Positions 1-6,620 are shown, counted from the first letter of the stretch. The stretch: DNA of 6,989 nucleotides from an uncultured Planctomycetaceae bacterium (GCA_903927685.1 CAIYOB010001170.1:1-6989), one strand, 5' to 3'. Notes: generated from the sequence alone by a model not told the origin. Translations and numbers: made by a program.

Positions 1-158
1 AGCCATACATGGCTCGTCATGATTGCTGTTGACATACCGCTTCCCTTGCTGAATTCCAGGGTCTCACCCAACGTATTCTAGCACGGCCAGCGGTCGGGGA
101 TAGGACCCAAGCCGTCGCCATTAGGCGGCTGGTGCGAGCGAAATAGGCGGCGGGGTAG

Positions 159-530
159 GCTGCCAAGCGGCGTCGCCAAGCGGCCGCGGCCTGGGCGCTG
201 GCCAACGAGCTGGGCTGCGACCCGGACTGGGGCGGCGTGGTCGAGATCCCCAGCGGCACGCAGGACGGCCGCGCCGTCGAAGACCTGCTGCGGCTCATGC
301 ACCTCCGCCCGATGGCCGGCAGCGGCTGGAAAGTCGTCATCATCAACGAAGCCGACCGCATGACCCCGCAGGCCGAAGTCATGTGGCTCGACGGCCTTCG
401 TAGCGAAAAGCTGCCGGCCAAGACGGTCGTCGTGTTCACCGGCCCCAACGCGGAGCAGATCCTGGCGAACATCAAGTACCAGCTGGAACGTAAGCCGGTG
501 CATCGGCGCTCCTCACAGCCATCATGTTAG
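159..530 (+). pseudogene. Remnant of an AAA+ ATPase / clamp-loader-like protein
   Basis: The reading frame is open from just after a TAG at 156-158 to a TAG at 528-530 (123 codons). The middle resembles the nucleotide-binding core of DnaX/RFC/delta-prime-like AAA+ ATPases. A hydrophobic strand followed by NEAD (VVIINEADRM, 333-362) looks like Walker B, and VVVFTGPN about 30 residues later sits where sensor 1 lies (relatives usually have FTTN). Upstream, a helix-like stretch with ANELGCDP fits the segment that normally follows the P-loop. No Walker A (GxxGxGKT) is found in any plus-strand frame upstream, there is no credible start with a ribosome binding site (GTG at 237 is only the first possible start), and the frame stops soon after sensor 1 in unconserved sequence, so lid and collar domains are missing. 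I infer a gene fragment truncated at both ends. A short intact protein cannot be excluded but would lack ATP binding. Positions 1-158 show no recognisable gene. Confidence 0.45.
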
Positions 531-643
531 TGGTTTGTTGGTCCCTTGTTCACCGTCCAGACAAGCTGGACAGGGGTCGCGGAGTTGAAGAGACTGTCGA
601 ATTAGGAAACTGCGTCCCCTGACCAATTTGTGGAGCAACGCTG
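531..643. other. Spacer before the six-hairpin protein gene, with a small hairpin
   Basis: This stretch separates the broken ATPase fragment from the start at 644. It contains a perfect 6-bp inverted repeat, GTCCAG (555-560) and CTGGAC (566-571), with a 5-base loop. No T-run follows on either strand, so it is not a convincing intrinsic terminator. No clear pair of -35/-10 boxes was seen. The stretch around 600-620 (GGAAACTGCGTCCCC) looks to me like sequence that recurs between genes, but no second copy is present in this window. Confidence 0.3.
632..635 (+). promoter_or_regulatory. Ribosome binding site for the gene at 644
   Basis: GGAG lies 8 bases before the ATG at 644. It decides the start: the ATG directly precedes a basic, hydrophobic signal peptide, and later in-frame ATGs (codons 19 and 21) fall inside that signal sequence. 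Confidence 0.6.
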
Positions 644-2815
644 ATGACTGCATCTGCCGTACGTTCGATCACGCGGGCCTGGGTGTTGAGCGGGGTCATG
701 GCGATGGCCCTGGCGCCGCTGGCAGCTGCCGAGCAAACGAGCCGGCCGGAGACGGGGCCCGGCGGCTGGACCTTGGTCTGTTCACCGGAAAACGACCTGT
801 TCCGCATCCTGGCGGCCAGCGATCAGCCATGCCCACGGTTTGCCACCGCGGACGAAGCGGTTCGCGCGGCGCCCGAAAGCTCAGGGGTGCTGGTCCTGGC
901 CGACGGGTATCCCGAACGGACGACACCGCTCGCGCCCGCGGTCTTCGACGAAGCAGCCCGCAAGCAGTTGCGGCTGTACGTGGAATACCCGGAATGGCTG
1001 CCGGACATGGAATTGGGTGCGCCGAAGGATGTCAAGTACGAGCGCGGGGTGGTCGCTTCGCCGATCTTTGGCGAGACGCTGTGCCCGTTGCGGATCGTGC
1101 TGGCGAGCAGCTGCCGCTACCGGCCGGCGCAAGCGGCGGAATCGCACCTGGTGATCGCCAAGGTGGCGGGCGTGGACTCGGCGGTGTTCGGACTTGCCGA
1201 CACGCCGGCCGAGCCGCTGCTGTTCGACCATCCCCGCGGGAATCTCCTGGTCGCGACGACCAAGCTCAGCCATTTCGTCCGCGGCCGGTACCTGCCGACC
1301 GAGGCGTGGCGGACGATCTGGGAGACGATCCTGGCCCGACTCCATCCGAAGGGCCGACGCGTCCATCTGCGCTGGACGCCCGATGTGCGGCCGAGTTTCG
1401 GCCCGGAGGAGTCACTCCCGGCGGATGCCGAATCGGCGGCCCTTCGCCGCTCGGCGGATTGGATCGTAGCTAGCCGGTCGCTCCGGCACGCGGCTTGGCC
1501 CCCACCGGCCCTCGATTGGGCCTTGACCTACAACACCGTCCGCGCGAGGCCGCAGCCGGAATGGCCCGTCGGCGACGGCTCGGCGGGCGTGCTGGAGGGG
1601 TTCAGTTCGACGCTCGACCGCGACGGCAGCCAGCCGATGCGGTATGCGGTGCGGAACGACTGTACGACCGAGGTGGCCATGCTGCTGGCACTGGACGGAG
1701 CCGTCCAGTGCCGGCCGGAAAACGCGCGCCGCGCGGCGAACCTGGTGAACTTCATCTTCGACGCGTCGGGACTGGCCGCGGGGCCGAGAGCGGACCCGGC
1801 CAGTGCGTCGTACGGCCTGGTCGGCTGGGCGCTGGACCATCCGGGCTCGTACTGGGGCGACGACAACGCCCGGGCCCTGTTGGCCGTCGGCGCGGTCGCC
1901 GCGCTGGCCGGCGAGCGGCGCTGGGACGAGGCGGTGGCGAGGTGCATTCTGGCCAACTTTCGCACCACCGGCGTCAACGGCTTCCGCCCCGCGTGCGTGC
2001 AGGAACAGGAACTCCAGGCCCGAGGTTGGCAGGCGTACTGGACCAGCCCCCACGCCCACTACTCGCCGCACATGCAGAGCTGGCTGTGGGCCTGCAATTT
2101 GTGGGCGTACCAGCAGACTCGTTTCGCGCCGTTGCTGGAACGGAGCAAGCAGGGGATGTCCTTGACCATGCAAGCGTATCCCGCCAAGTGGGATTGGATC
2201 CTGCGGAGCGGGACGATCGAGCGGGCGCGGCTCTTGCTGCCGCTGGCCTGGCTGGTGCGAGTGGACGACACGCCGGAGCACCGCCGCTGGCTGCGTCAGA
2301 TCGCGGGCGATCTGCTGGCCCTGCAGGATCGCTGCGGCGCGATTCGCGAAGTGATCGGCGACGGCGGGCCGGGGATTCCGTCGAACGCGGCCTACGGCAC
2401 CAGCGAGACGAGCCTGATCCAGACGGACGGCGATCCGGTGTGCGACCTGCTGTACTCGTGCAATTTCGCCTTGATCGGATTGCACGAAGCGGCCGCTGCG
2501 ACCGGCGACGCGTACTACGCACAGGCCGAGGATCGGCTCGCCCAATTCCTGTGCCGGATCCAAGTCCGCTCGGAGGCGCATCCGGAGCTGGACGGCGCCT
2601 GGTATCGGGCTTTCGATTTCCGCCGCTGGGATTACTGGGCCAGCAGCGCCGACTGGGAGTGGGGCCCCTGGTGCACGGAGACAGGCTGGTGCCAGCCCTG
2701 GATCGCCGGCACGCTGGCCCTCCGCTCCCAAGAGACCTCGCTGTGGGATTGGGTGCAAAAGGTCGATCTCAAGCCCCACTTCGACCAGCTGCGCCCGCAG
2801 CTGCTGCCGGACTAG
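644..2815 (+). CDS. Exported two-domain protein with a C-terminal six-hairpin glycosidase-like domain
   Basis: Encodes 723 residues. Residues 1-29 form a signal peptide (Arg at 7 and 11, hydrophobic core 13-28, likely cleavage after LAAA at 29), so the protein acts outside the cytoplasm. Residues about 40-280 look like an alpha/beta fold with short hydrophobic strands (GVLVLADGYPE near 81-91, LRLYVEYPE near 109-117, LLVATTKLSHF near 201-211); this recalls glutamine-amidotransferase-like domains, but I see no catalytic Cys-His-Glu set and this is inference. Residues about 310-695 have the helix-rich, aromatic-rich pattern of an (alpha/alpha)6 barrel, with conserved-looking polar spots: RNDCTTE (337-343), YWGDDNAR (403-410), YGTSET (584-589), QTDGDPVCD (593-601) and CTETGW (677-682). 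Carboxylates such as D406, D407, E588, D595 and E679 are candidate active-site residues. Substrate and CAZy family cannot be told from sequence alone; a secreted polysaccharide- or oligosaccharide-processing enzyme is the best guess. It converges with the GH5-like gene, and its TAG lies in the first copy of a direct repeat. Confidence 0.8.
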   Translation: MTASAVRSITRAWVLSGVMAMALAPLAAAEQTSRPETGPGGWTLVCSPENDLFRILAASDQPCPRFATADEAVRAAPESSGVLVLADGYPERTTPLAPAVFDEAARKQLRLYVEYPEWLPDMELGAPKDVKYERGVVASPIFGETLCPLRIVLASSCRYRPAQAAESHLVIAKVAGVDSAVFGLADTPAEPLLFDHPRGNLLVATTKLSHFVRGRYLPTEAWRTIWETILARLHPKGRRVHLRWTPDVRPSFGPEESLPADAESAALRRSADWIVASRSLRHAAWPPPALDWALTYNTVRARPQPEWPVGDGSAGVLEGFSSTLDRDGSQPMRYAVRNDCTTEVAMLLALDGAVQCRPENARRAANLVNFIFDASGLAAGPRADPASASYGLVGWALDHPGSYWGDDNARALLAVGAVAALAGERRWDEAVARCILANFRTTGVNGFRPACVQEQELQARGWQAYWTSPHAHYSPHMQSWLWACNLWAYQQTRFAPLLERSKQGMSLTMQAYPAKWDWILRSGTIERARLLLPLAWLVRVDDTPEHRRWLRQIAGDLLALQDRCGAIREVIGDGGPGIPSNAAYGTSETSLIQTDGDPVCDLLYSCNFALIGLHEAAAATGDAYYAQAEDRLAQFLCRIQVRSEAHPELDGAWYRAFDFRRWDYWASSADWEWGPWCTETGWCQPWIAGTLALRSQETSLWDWVQKVDLKPHFDQLRPQLLPD

Positions 2816-2893
2816 CTGCCCGCGGGTTCGCCTCTGGGGGCTCGCTGCACTCGACCCCAGGCACACGCAGTTGGTGCCGGACTAGCTGCCCGC
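2796..2893. repeat. Direct repeat of 28 bases flanking a palindromic insert
   Basis: Positions 2796-2823 and 2866-2893 match at 26 of 28 bases (differences at 2801/2871 and 2804/2874), including an exact 19-base core, TGCCGGACTAGCTGCCCGC, at 2805-2823 and 2875-2893; the offset is 70. Copy one holds the stop codon of the plus-strand gene (TAG 2813-2815); copy two holds the stop codon of the minus-strand gene (CTA 2882-2884). Between them lie about 42 bases containing a dispersed palindromic repeat. The arrangement looks like an insertion with duplication of its target, placed at a CTAG that once ended both genes. An imperfect tandem duplication is the alternative. Confidence 0.8.
2834..2860. 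repeat. Dispersed palindromic repeat, copy A
   Basis: A 15-base core, GCTCGCTGCACTCGA, is flanked by a 6-bp stem, CTGGGG (2834-2839) and CCCCAG (2855-2860). The 19-base segment GGGCTCGCTGCACTCGACC (2838-2856) recurs at 6926-6944 (reverse) and 6965-6983 (forward). After the core, CCCCAGGCAC here matches CCCCGGCAC in the copy at 6926-6944, so the repeat unit runs a little past the stem. It lies between two converging genes and could help end transcription from either side, but no T-run follows, so that role is unproven. Confidence 0.75.
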
Positions 2894-5047
2894 CCCCGGC
2901 GTTGTGCGGACCACCTTGCAGGCGACGTCGTCCGAGAACTCGGGCACGTCGATCGTCAACCGCCCGGCTTCCACCGAGGCGTCGTGCTTCGCCACCACCA
3001 CGCCCCGGTCAGTGTCCCACCACACAACGTGATACCTGCCCGGCGCCAGCTGCGGGACTTCCAGGCGTGCGGAGGCGACGGCGCCGGGCGTTTGCTTCTC
3101 CACGACCTGCTTCCACCACGTGGCCTGCGGCTGGAACAGCCACAGGTAAGCGCCGTCGCGGCCCTGGAGGCCGACCACACGCACCGGGGCGCCGGCGACC
3201 TCAGCCCGGCTCGGCTCCAGCCCCGCATCCAGCGGCACGTCGGCCATGAACTTGGCCAGCGGCGCGTACTGCGGATAGGCGTCCAGCGGATCGAGCAGCT
3301 CCCACCACCAGAACATGGCCGTCCCCGCCGCGCCGGACAGCGCCGACGACCACAGGGCGTTGTGGAAGTGGACCAGCGCGGTGTCCTGTTGCATGTACGG
3401 GCTGCGCTGCCAGTTGTCCTCGGCCAACCCGAATTCGCCCAGCAGGATGGGCCGGTGCGGGGCATGCTGGCGCAGTAGTTCGGTGCGCTGCAGCACGACC
3501 GCGACTTCGTCGTGCCCTTGCTCCTTGTCGGCCGGGCGGATGTAGTGATGCGTTTGAGCGATGTCCAGCCGCGGGTGCTTCCAGTCCTTGGGCGACGGCG
3601 ACCAGGTGCTGGTGGTCCGGAGATGGCCGTACACGTCCACCTGCTCAAGGTACGCGCCCAGTTCGTCGTAGAACCGGTCCGTCGGCAAGCCCGGATCGAT
3701 CTCGTTGAAATACTCCCACGCGGCCACGTGGGTGGAATAGCCCCAGCGGGCCACGGCATACCGCACCAGGTTCTTCGCGTCGCGAATGGCCTGGGAATAC
3801 TCGCCGCTCTGTTCGTCTTTCAAGGAACTCATATACAAGTCGCGGGTGATCAGGCACAGCTGCAGATACAGCCCCTGCCGCTCGGCCGCTGCGACCAACT
3901 GGTCCAGCAGGAAACAGTCGGTCGGGTTGTAGAACCCGCGGACCGGATCGCGAATCGCGGCTTCCCACAGCAGTTCCGCTCCGCCGTTGGCTTCCCGCAG
4001 CGACAACTCGTCCAGCCAGGCCGTGCCGCCGCCGTCCAGCCGCAGGGTGATCTGATCGACGAACCGCTGTTGGGCCCCGGTCTGGAATTCGCGTGTGAAG
4101 TCGAGCCAGGTGTCCGCCTGTGCGGCGCGCAGGGCCGTGCCGAGGTCCAGCGAACCGGCGGCCAGGCTTACGGAACAGTTCGGCGTACTGGTCCGCCATC
4201 TGCCGGACAGCACGTAGCGTGTCGCGGGACGCACGGCCAGCGGATTGGGTGGCGACAGATTGGCGCGGGGCGCGAAATCGCCGCCCAGTTGAACGCAACG
4301 GCGGCCCGGCGAAGCGTCCGCGTCAGGCGTGGCGGCCCACGGCGGCTTCCCGCCCCACGACCGGCCCCAAGCGCTCTTGCGGGCCTCGATCGCCAGCGCC
4401 CAGTCCTCACAGCAGGTCCAAATCCGCAGGTAATTCGCGCCGTTGTCGGCCAGTTTGGCGAAGATCTCCTCGGCCTTGGCCAAGGTGACGAACTGGCCAG
4501 GGCCGATAAAGGCCAGGTTCTGGCCGATCGCCAGCATTGGGCGGCCGTCGCTGAACGCGAGGAAGCGAGGATCCCGGGCACTGGCACTCAAGAAGCCGGG
4601 GCTGTCCGACGGGACGCACTGGAACGAAACGCCCGCGGAACGAACCTCCCGCTCGGCGTCTTTCAGCCGCGCCACCACCTCGTAGCGACCGACCTTCCGC
4701 GGAGCGAACCTCGCTCGCCAGCCGGCCGCGCCCGCGGGGTACAGCCAGTCCTTCCGGCCCGGCTCGAGCACCTGCCGCTCGTAGCCCTGAATCCAGAACG
4801 CGGGCAGGACCAGCATCTCACCGCCGGGCTCGCGGATTTCTAACGACACGTCGACTTCGCTCGCCGCGAACGGATTCTGGTAGGTCCACGGCACGGCCAA
4901 TTCAAAGTCGAGCCGCTGGTACTGGCCGACTTCGGGCGCGGATGCCTGAACACGCAGTTCGTCGCCCGCCCAGCAAGCCGCCGACAAGGCGAGGGCCAGG
5001 AGGAACGCCAGCGTGGCACAAGCGACGAGGGCGGGAGCGATTTTCAT
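2882..5047 (-). CDS. Exported clan GH-A (GH5-like) glycoside hydrolase with an inserted carbohydrate-binding-like domain
   Basis: Encodes 721 residues. A signal peptide covers about 1-27 (hydrophobic core 5-24, likely cleavage after CWA). Residues about 32-145 resemble the beta-sandwich DUF5060 domain that precedes GH5-like barrels (PAFWIQGYERQ near 82-92, RARFAPRKVGRYEV near 111-124). The (beta/alpha)8 catalytic domain starts near 157 (MLAIGQNLAFIG at 171-182; ANYLRIW at 204-210) and resumes at about 371-600. The retaining pair is visible: acid/base E449 in WEYFNEID and nucleophile E538 in ILLGEFG, 89 residues apart, with THHY (499-502) between. Residues about 250-352 interrupt the barrel with a beta-rich segment like CenC-type carbohydrate-binding modules (YVLSGRWR, DTWLDFTREF, TAWLDELSL). 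Residues about 615-715 form a C-terminal beta domain like the putative collagen-binding domain of related enzymes (APGRYHVVWWDT at 668-679). It likely cleaves a beta-linked polysaccharide in the periplasm or at the surface; substrate unknown. It starts 58 bases after the barrel gene on the same strand, so co-transcription is possible. Confidence 0.85.
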   Translation of the reverse strand: MKIAPALVACATLAFLLALALSAACWAGDELRVQASAPEVGQYQRLDFELAVPWTYQNPFAASEVDVSLEIREPGGEMLVLPAFWIQGYERQVLEPGRKDWLYPAGAAGWRARFAPRKVGRYEVVARLKDAEREVRSAGVSFQCVPSDSPGFLSASARDPRFLAFSDGRPMLAIGQNLAFIGPGQFVTLAKAEEIFAKLADNGANYLRIWTCCEDWALAIEARKSAWGRSWGGKPPWAATPDADASPGRRCVQLGGDFAPRANLSPPNPLAVRPATRYVLSGRWRTSTPNCSVSLAAGSLDLGTALRAAQADTWLDFTREFQTGAQQRFVDQITLRLDGGGTAWLDELSLREANGGAELLWEAAIRDPVRGFYNPTDCFLLDQLVAAAERQGLYLQLCLITRDLYMSSLKDEQSGEYSQAIRDAKNLVRYAVARWGYSTHVAAWEYFNEIDPGLPTDRFYDELGAYLEQVDVYGHLRTTSTWSPSPKDWKHPRLDIAQTHHYIRPADKEQGHDEVAVVLQRTELLRQHAPHRPILLGEFGLAEDNWQRSPYMQQDTALVHFHNALWSSALSGAAGTAMFWWWELLDPLDAYPQYAPLAKFMADVPLDAGLEPSRAEVAGAPVRVVGLQGRDGAYLWLFQPQATWWKQVVEKQTPGAVASARLEVPQLAPGRYHVVWWDTDRGVVVAKHDASVEAGRLTIDVPEFSDDVACKVVRTTPGAGS

Positions 5048-5104
5048 GGCAGCAGCCTCCGCAGCAGGAAAGGGACGTCGGAAGGCTGCTATTATGCCAA
5101 ATTG
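5048..5104 (-). promoter_or_regulatory. Intergenic gap with a possible -10 box for the GH5-like gene
   Basis: The 57 bases between the barrel gene and the hydrolase hold no terminator hairpin with a T-run. On the minus strand CATAAT (5096 down to 5091) resembles a -10 box, but the sequence 17-18 bases further upstream (around GTGTGG) is a poor -35. The absence of a terminator favours transcription running through from the barrel gene; a separate weak promoter is possible. Confidence 0.2.
5056..5060 (-). promoter_or_regulatory. Ribosome binding site of the GH5-like gene
   Basis: On the minus strand GGAGG lies 8 bases before the ATG at 5047, which begins MKIAP and a clear signal peptide. This supports the chosen start. 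Confidence 0.7.
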
Positions 5105-6388
5105 CTACCGAGCCCACACGATGCCCAGGCTAGGACCATGATAGACGACCTTGCCGTCGTGGTTCAGAGCGGTCGCCTTGTACAGATTGGTGTCCATGTT
5201 CAGGACGGCGTTTTCCGAAGCCAGGGCGACCCCCGTCAGCCAGTAGGCATTGTAGCCCGCTCGAACCGTCCACGCCGGGGCGAACTGGTAATTGAAGTTC
5301 ACGGAGATTTCGCCCAAAAAGGCGGTCGTGTCCTTGTCGGCTTCCGAGGCGAAGGAAAGTGGATCTGTCGAGTTCTCGTCCCAAACGGTGTTCGACTTGT
5401 TTGTGGCCTGGTTGAACAGCAGCGCCCCTTTGACCTCGGCGTCGATCCACGCCCGATCATGCACCAGGAACTGGGCCATCGCCCCCAACTGCGGACCGAT
5501 CAAGTCGTTGTCCGTGGCGATGTTGACTCGGGTCGTGCTCTCGTCGGCACCATCGAGGGCGGGTACGGGTGAGTGGGCATAGTAAGCAAAATCCTCGCTC
5601 ACCTTCATGTAACGCAACCCAACCAGGCACGATGCCTCGGCATGGTAGTTCCGCTGGGCCGGCATGCACAACCGGCGGCGGACATTAACCTCCGCGTTGT
5701 GCAGTTCCGACGAGAAACTGATGCTCGCAAAGTCGTTGTAGTCGAAGCCCTCCTCGGGATTGAGGGTGGTTACAGGACCGAGTCCGGCTGGCCCGGCCGG
5801 ATCGCCGAAATTGGTGAATGGCGACAGCAGGTTGCCAACAGCATTGTTATCCACCAAATCCGCGCCTTGGTACTCCACGCTGGCCGAGTCCGTCCACTCG
5901 TGCGTCCCGAAGTACGAAAACTCAACGCGATACCAATCCCCCAAGGCGCGGCCTAGCACGGCCCGCAAGCCCGGGTCGAATTCCGTATCGAAATCGGAGG
6001 TGCTGAGGACAGCATCTCGCCGGTACGTCGTGCCGACGTCGGTTGCCAGGACCTGGTAGGGCGTCGAGCCCGATGCGTCCCGGAACAACGGCAAGGCTTC
6101 GGTCGACGCGAACCAGGTGGGTGGGCACGAGTCGTGTTCGTAGCAGCGCCAGAAATCGTCCCGATAGCTGGTGCCGCACGGGTCCTGCCAGAACAGGCTC
6201 TGGCCGCCCATGCTCTCCAAACGCGGTTCGGCTGGCGGGCATGCACACGCGCCGCCGTTACCGCCGCCAGAATTGCAGCTGCAATTGCTCGCCGCCGTCC
6301 CCGGACCGTTGGCGAACACCCCGGGAACAAGCACCGCCAGTGCGAGCACCGTCACGGCTCGGATCACGATCCCTTCTCGCAGCCACAT
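5105..6388 (-). CDS. BBP7-like outer-membrane beta-barrel protein of Planctomycetota
   Basis: Encodes 427 residues from the ATG at 6388. A signal peptide covers 1-26 (core VTVLALAVLVPGV, cleavage after VFA). A short Gly/Ser/Asn-rich linker with Cys at 36, 38, 48 and 50 follows, then GQSLFWQDPCG and more Cys at 71, 82 and 88. WFASTEALPLFRD (92-104) matches the opening strand typical of planctomycete BBP7 proteins. The rest alternates short amphipathic strands and polar turns (DWYRVEFSYFGTHEW, LVGLRYMKVSEDFAYY, VNFNYQFAPAWTVRAGYNAYW) and ends in YHGPSLGIVWAR, as expected for a closing barrel strand. The family is assigned to the outer membrane; its transported substrate or role is not established, so pore, adhesin or structural functions all remain possible. 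The frame stays open upstream to the window edge, but that part translates repeat sequence and lacks the signal-peptide context, so the start is placed here. It is followed after 57 bases by the GH5-like gene. Confidence 0.85.
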   Translation of the reverse strand: MWLREGIVIRAVTVLALAVLVPGVFANGPGTAASNCSCNSGGGNGGACACPPAEPRLESMGGQSLFWQDPCGTSYRDDFWRCYEHDSCPPTWFASTEALPLFRDASGSTPYQVLATDVGTTYRRDAVLSTSDFDTEFDPGLRAVLGRALGDWYRVEFSYFGTHEWTDSASVEYQGADLVDNNAVGNLLSPFTNFGDPAGPAGLGPVTTLNPEEGFDYNDFASISFSSELHNAEVNVRRRLCMPAQRNYHAEASCLVGLRYMKVSEDFAYYAHSPVPALDGADESTTRVNIATDNDLIGPQLGAMAQFLVHDRAWIDAEVKGALLFNQATNKSNTVWDENSTDPLSFASEADKDTTAFLGEISVNFNYQFAPAWTVRAGYNAYWLTGVALASENAVLNMDTNLYKATALNHDGKVVYHGPSLGIVWAR

Positions 6389-6391
6389 AAG

Positions 6392-6401
6392 CCTTACCCC
6401 C
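6392..6401 (-). promoter_or_regulatory. Ribosome binding site of the BBP7-like gene
   Basis: On the minus strand GGGGGTAAGG precedes the ATG at 6388; the G-run ends 8 bases before the start, and AAGG ends 3 bases before it. The match to a Shine-Dalgarno sequence is imperfect but it stands directly before the signal peptide and supports this start over longer in-frame versions. Confidence 0.45.
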
Positions 6402-6408
6402 AAGCGTT

Positions 6409-6486
6409 CTAGTCGCTTCCGATCCCGCACGCCGCACACACTTGGCGGCGCCCCGGCGATGAACCGCCCAGGGCGCTTTCGTGCAT
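6409..6486 (-). CDS. Possible 25-residue leader ORF upstream of the BBP7-like gene
   Basis: A short ORF (ATG at 6486, TAG at 6411-6409) has AGGAGG at 6496-6491 on the minus strand, 4 bases before its start, a stronger Shine-Dalgarno than that of the barrel gene. It ends 20 bases before the barrel ATG. The peptide begins MHESALGGSS and contains VCAACG near its end. It is unlike any leader peptide I know. Short ORFs are common by chance in GC-rich DNA; only the purine-rich site makes it worth listing. Confidence 0.2.
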   Translation of the reverse strand: MHESALGGSSPGRRQVCAACGIGSD

Positions 6487-6532
6487 CCCCCCTCCTGGAG
6501 AACTCTCGTGCGATATCTGCGATGCGTTTGCC

Positions 6533-6553
6533 TTCGCCGGCAAATCCGGCGAA
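6533..6553. repeat. Perfect 8-bp hairpin in the barrel gene's upstream region
   Basis: TTCGCCGG (6533-6540) and CCGGCGAA (6546-6553) are exact reverse complements with a 5-base loop. It would lie in the 5' leader of the barrel transcript if that starts further upstream. No T-run follows on either strand, so it is not a standard terminator; it may be an mRNA structure or a protein-binding palindrome. Confidence 0.4.
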
Positions 6554-6594
6554 TCTCCTCTGATAGGTTCGACCGTTCCAACCGGCACCGCCAG

Positions 6595-6620
6595 TATCTT
6601 TGATACCGTCGGCAAAGATA
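6595..6620. repeat. 8-bp inverted repeat with a 10-base loop
   Basis: TATCTTTG (6595-6602) and CAAAGATA (6613-6620) are exact reverse complements. The half-sites are AT-rich in a GC-rich background and lie about 210 bases upstream of the barrel gene, as an operator for a dimeric regulator or part of a structured leader might. No regulator gene lies nearby, so the role is a guess. Confidence 0.35.

Noticed and set aside
29..34. TTGACA resembling a -35 box
   Set aside because: No acceptable -10 box lies 16-18 bases downstream and no intact gene follows it.
2834..2860. Bidirectional intrinsic terminator between the converging genes
   Set aside because: The stem is present but no T-run follows on either strand, and the same sequence occurs away from gene ends, so it is better called a dispersed repeat.
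1495..3249. 584-codon plus-strand frame overlapping both carbohydrate-active genes
   Set aside because: It crosses the gene junction and runs antisense into the hydrolase; the translation is Gly/Arg/Ala-rich with no motif, as expected from GC-rich codon usage in another frame.
3512..4843. 443-codon plus-strand frame antisense to the hydrolase
   Set aside because: It mirrors the hydrolase codons; the hydrolase strand has the signal peptide, catalytic motifs and ribosome binding site.
4965..5047. Lipoprotein signal in the hydrolase (Cys 25)
   Set aside because: The residues before Cys (LSAAC) put Ser, not Leu, at -3, so the lipobox is poor; an ordinary cleavage after CWA fits better, though a lipoprotein is not excluded.
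6526..6532. GGCAAAC on the minus strand, as in c-di-GMP-I riboswitches
   Set aside because: The partner motif (GACGCAAAGC type) and the two-helix layout are missing.
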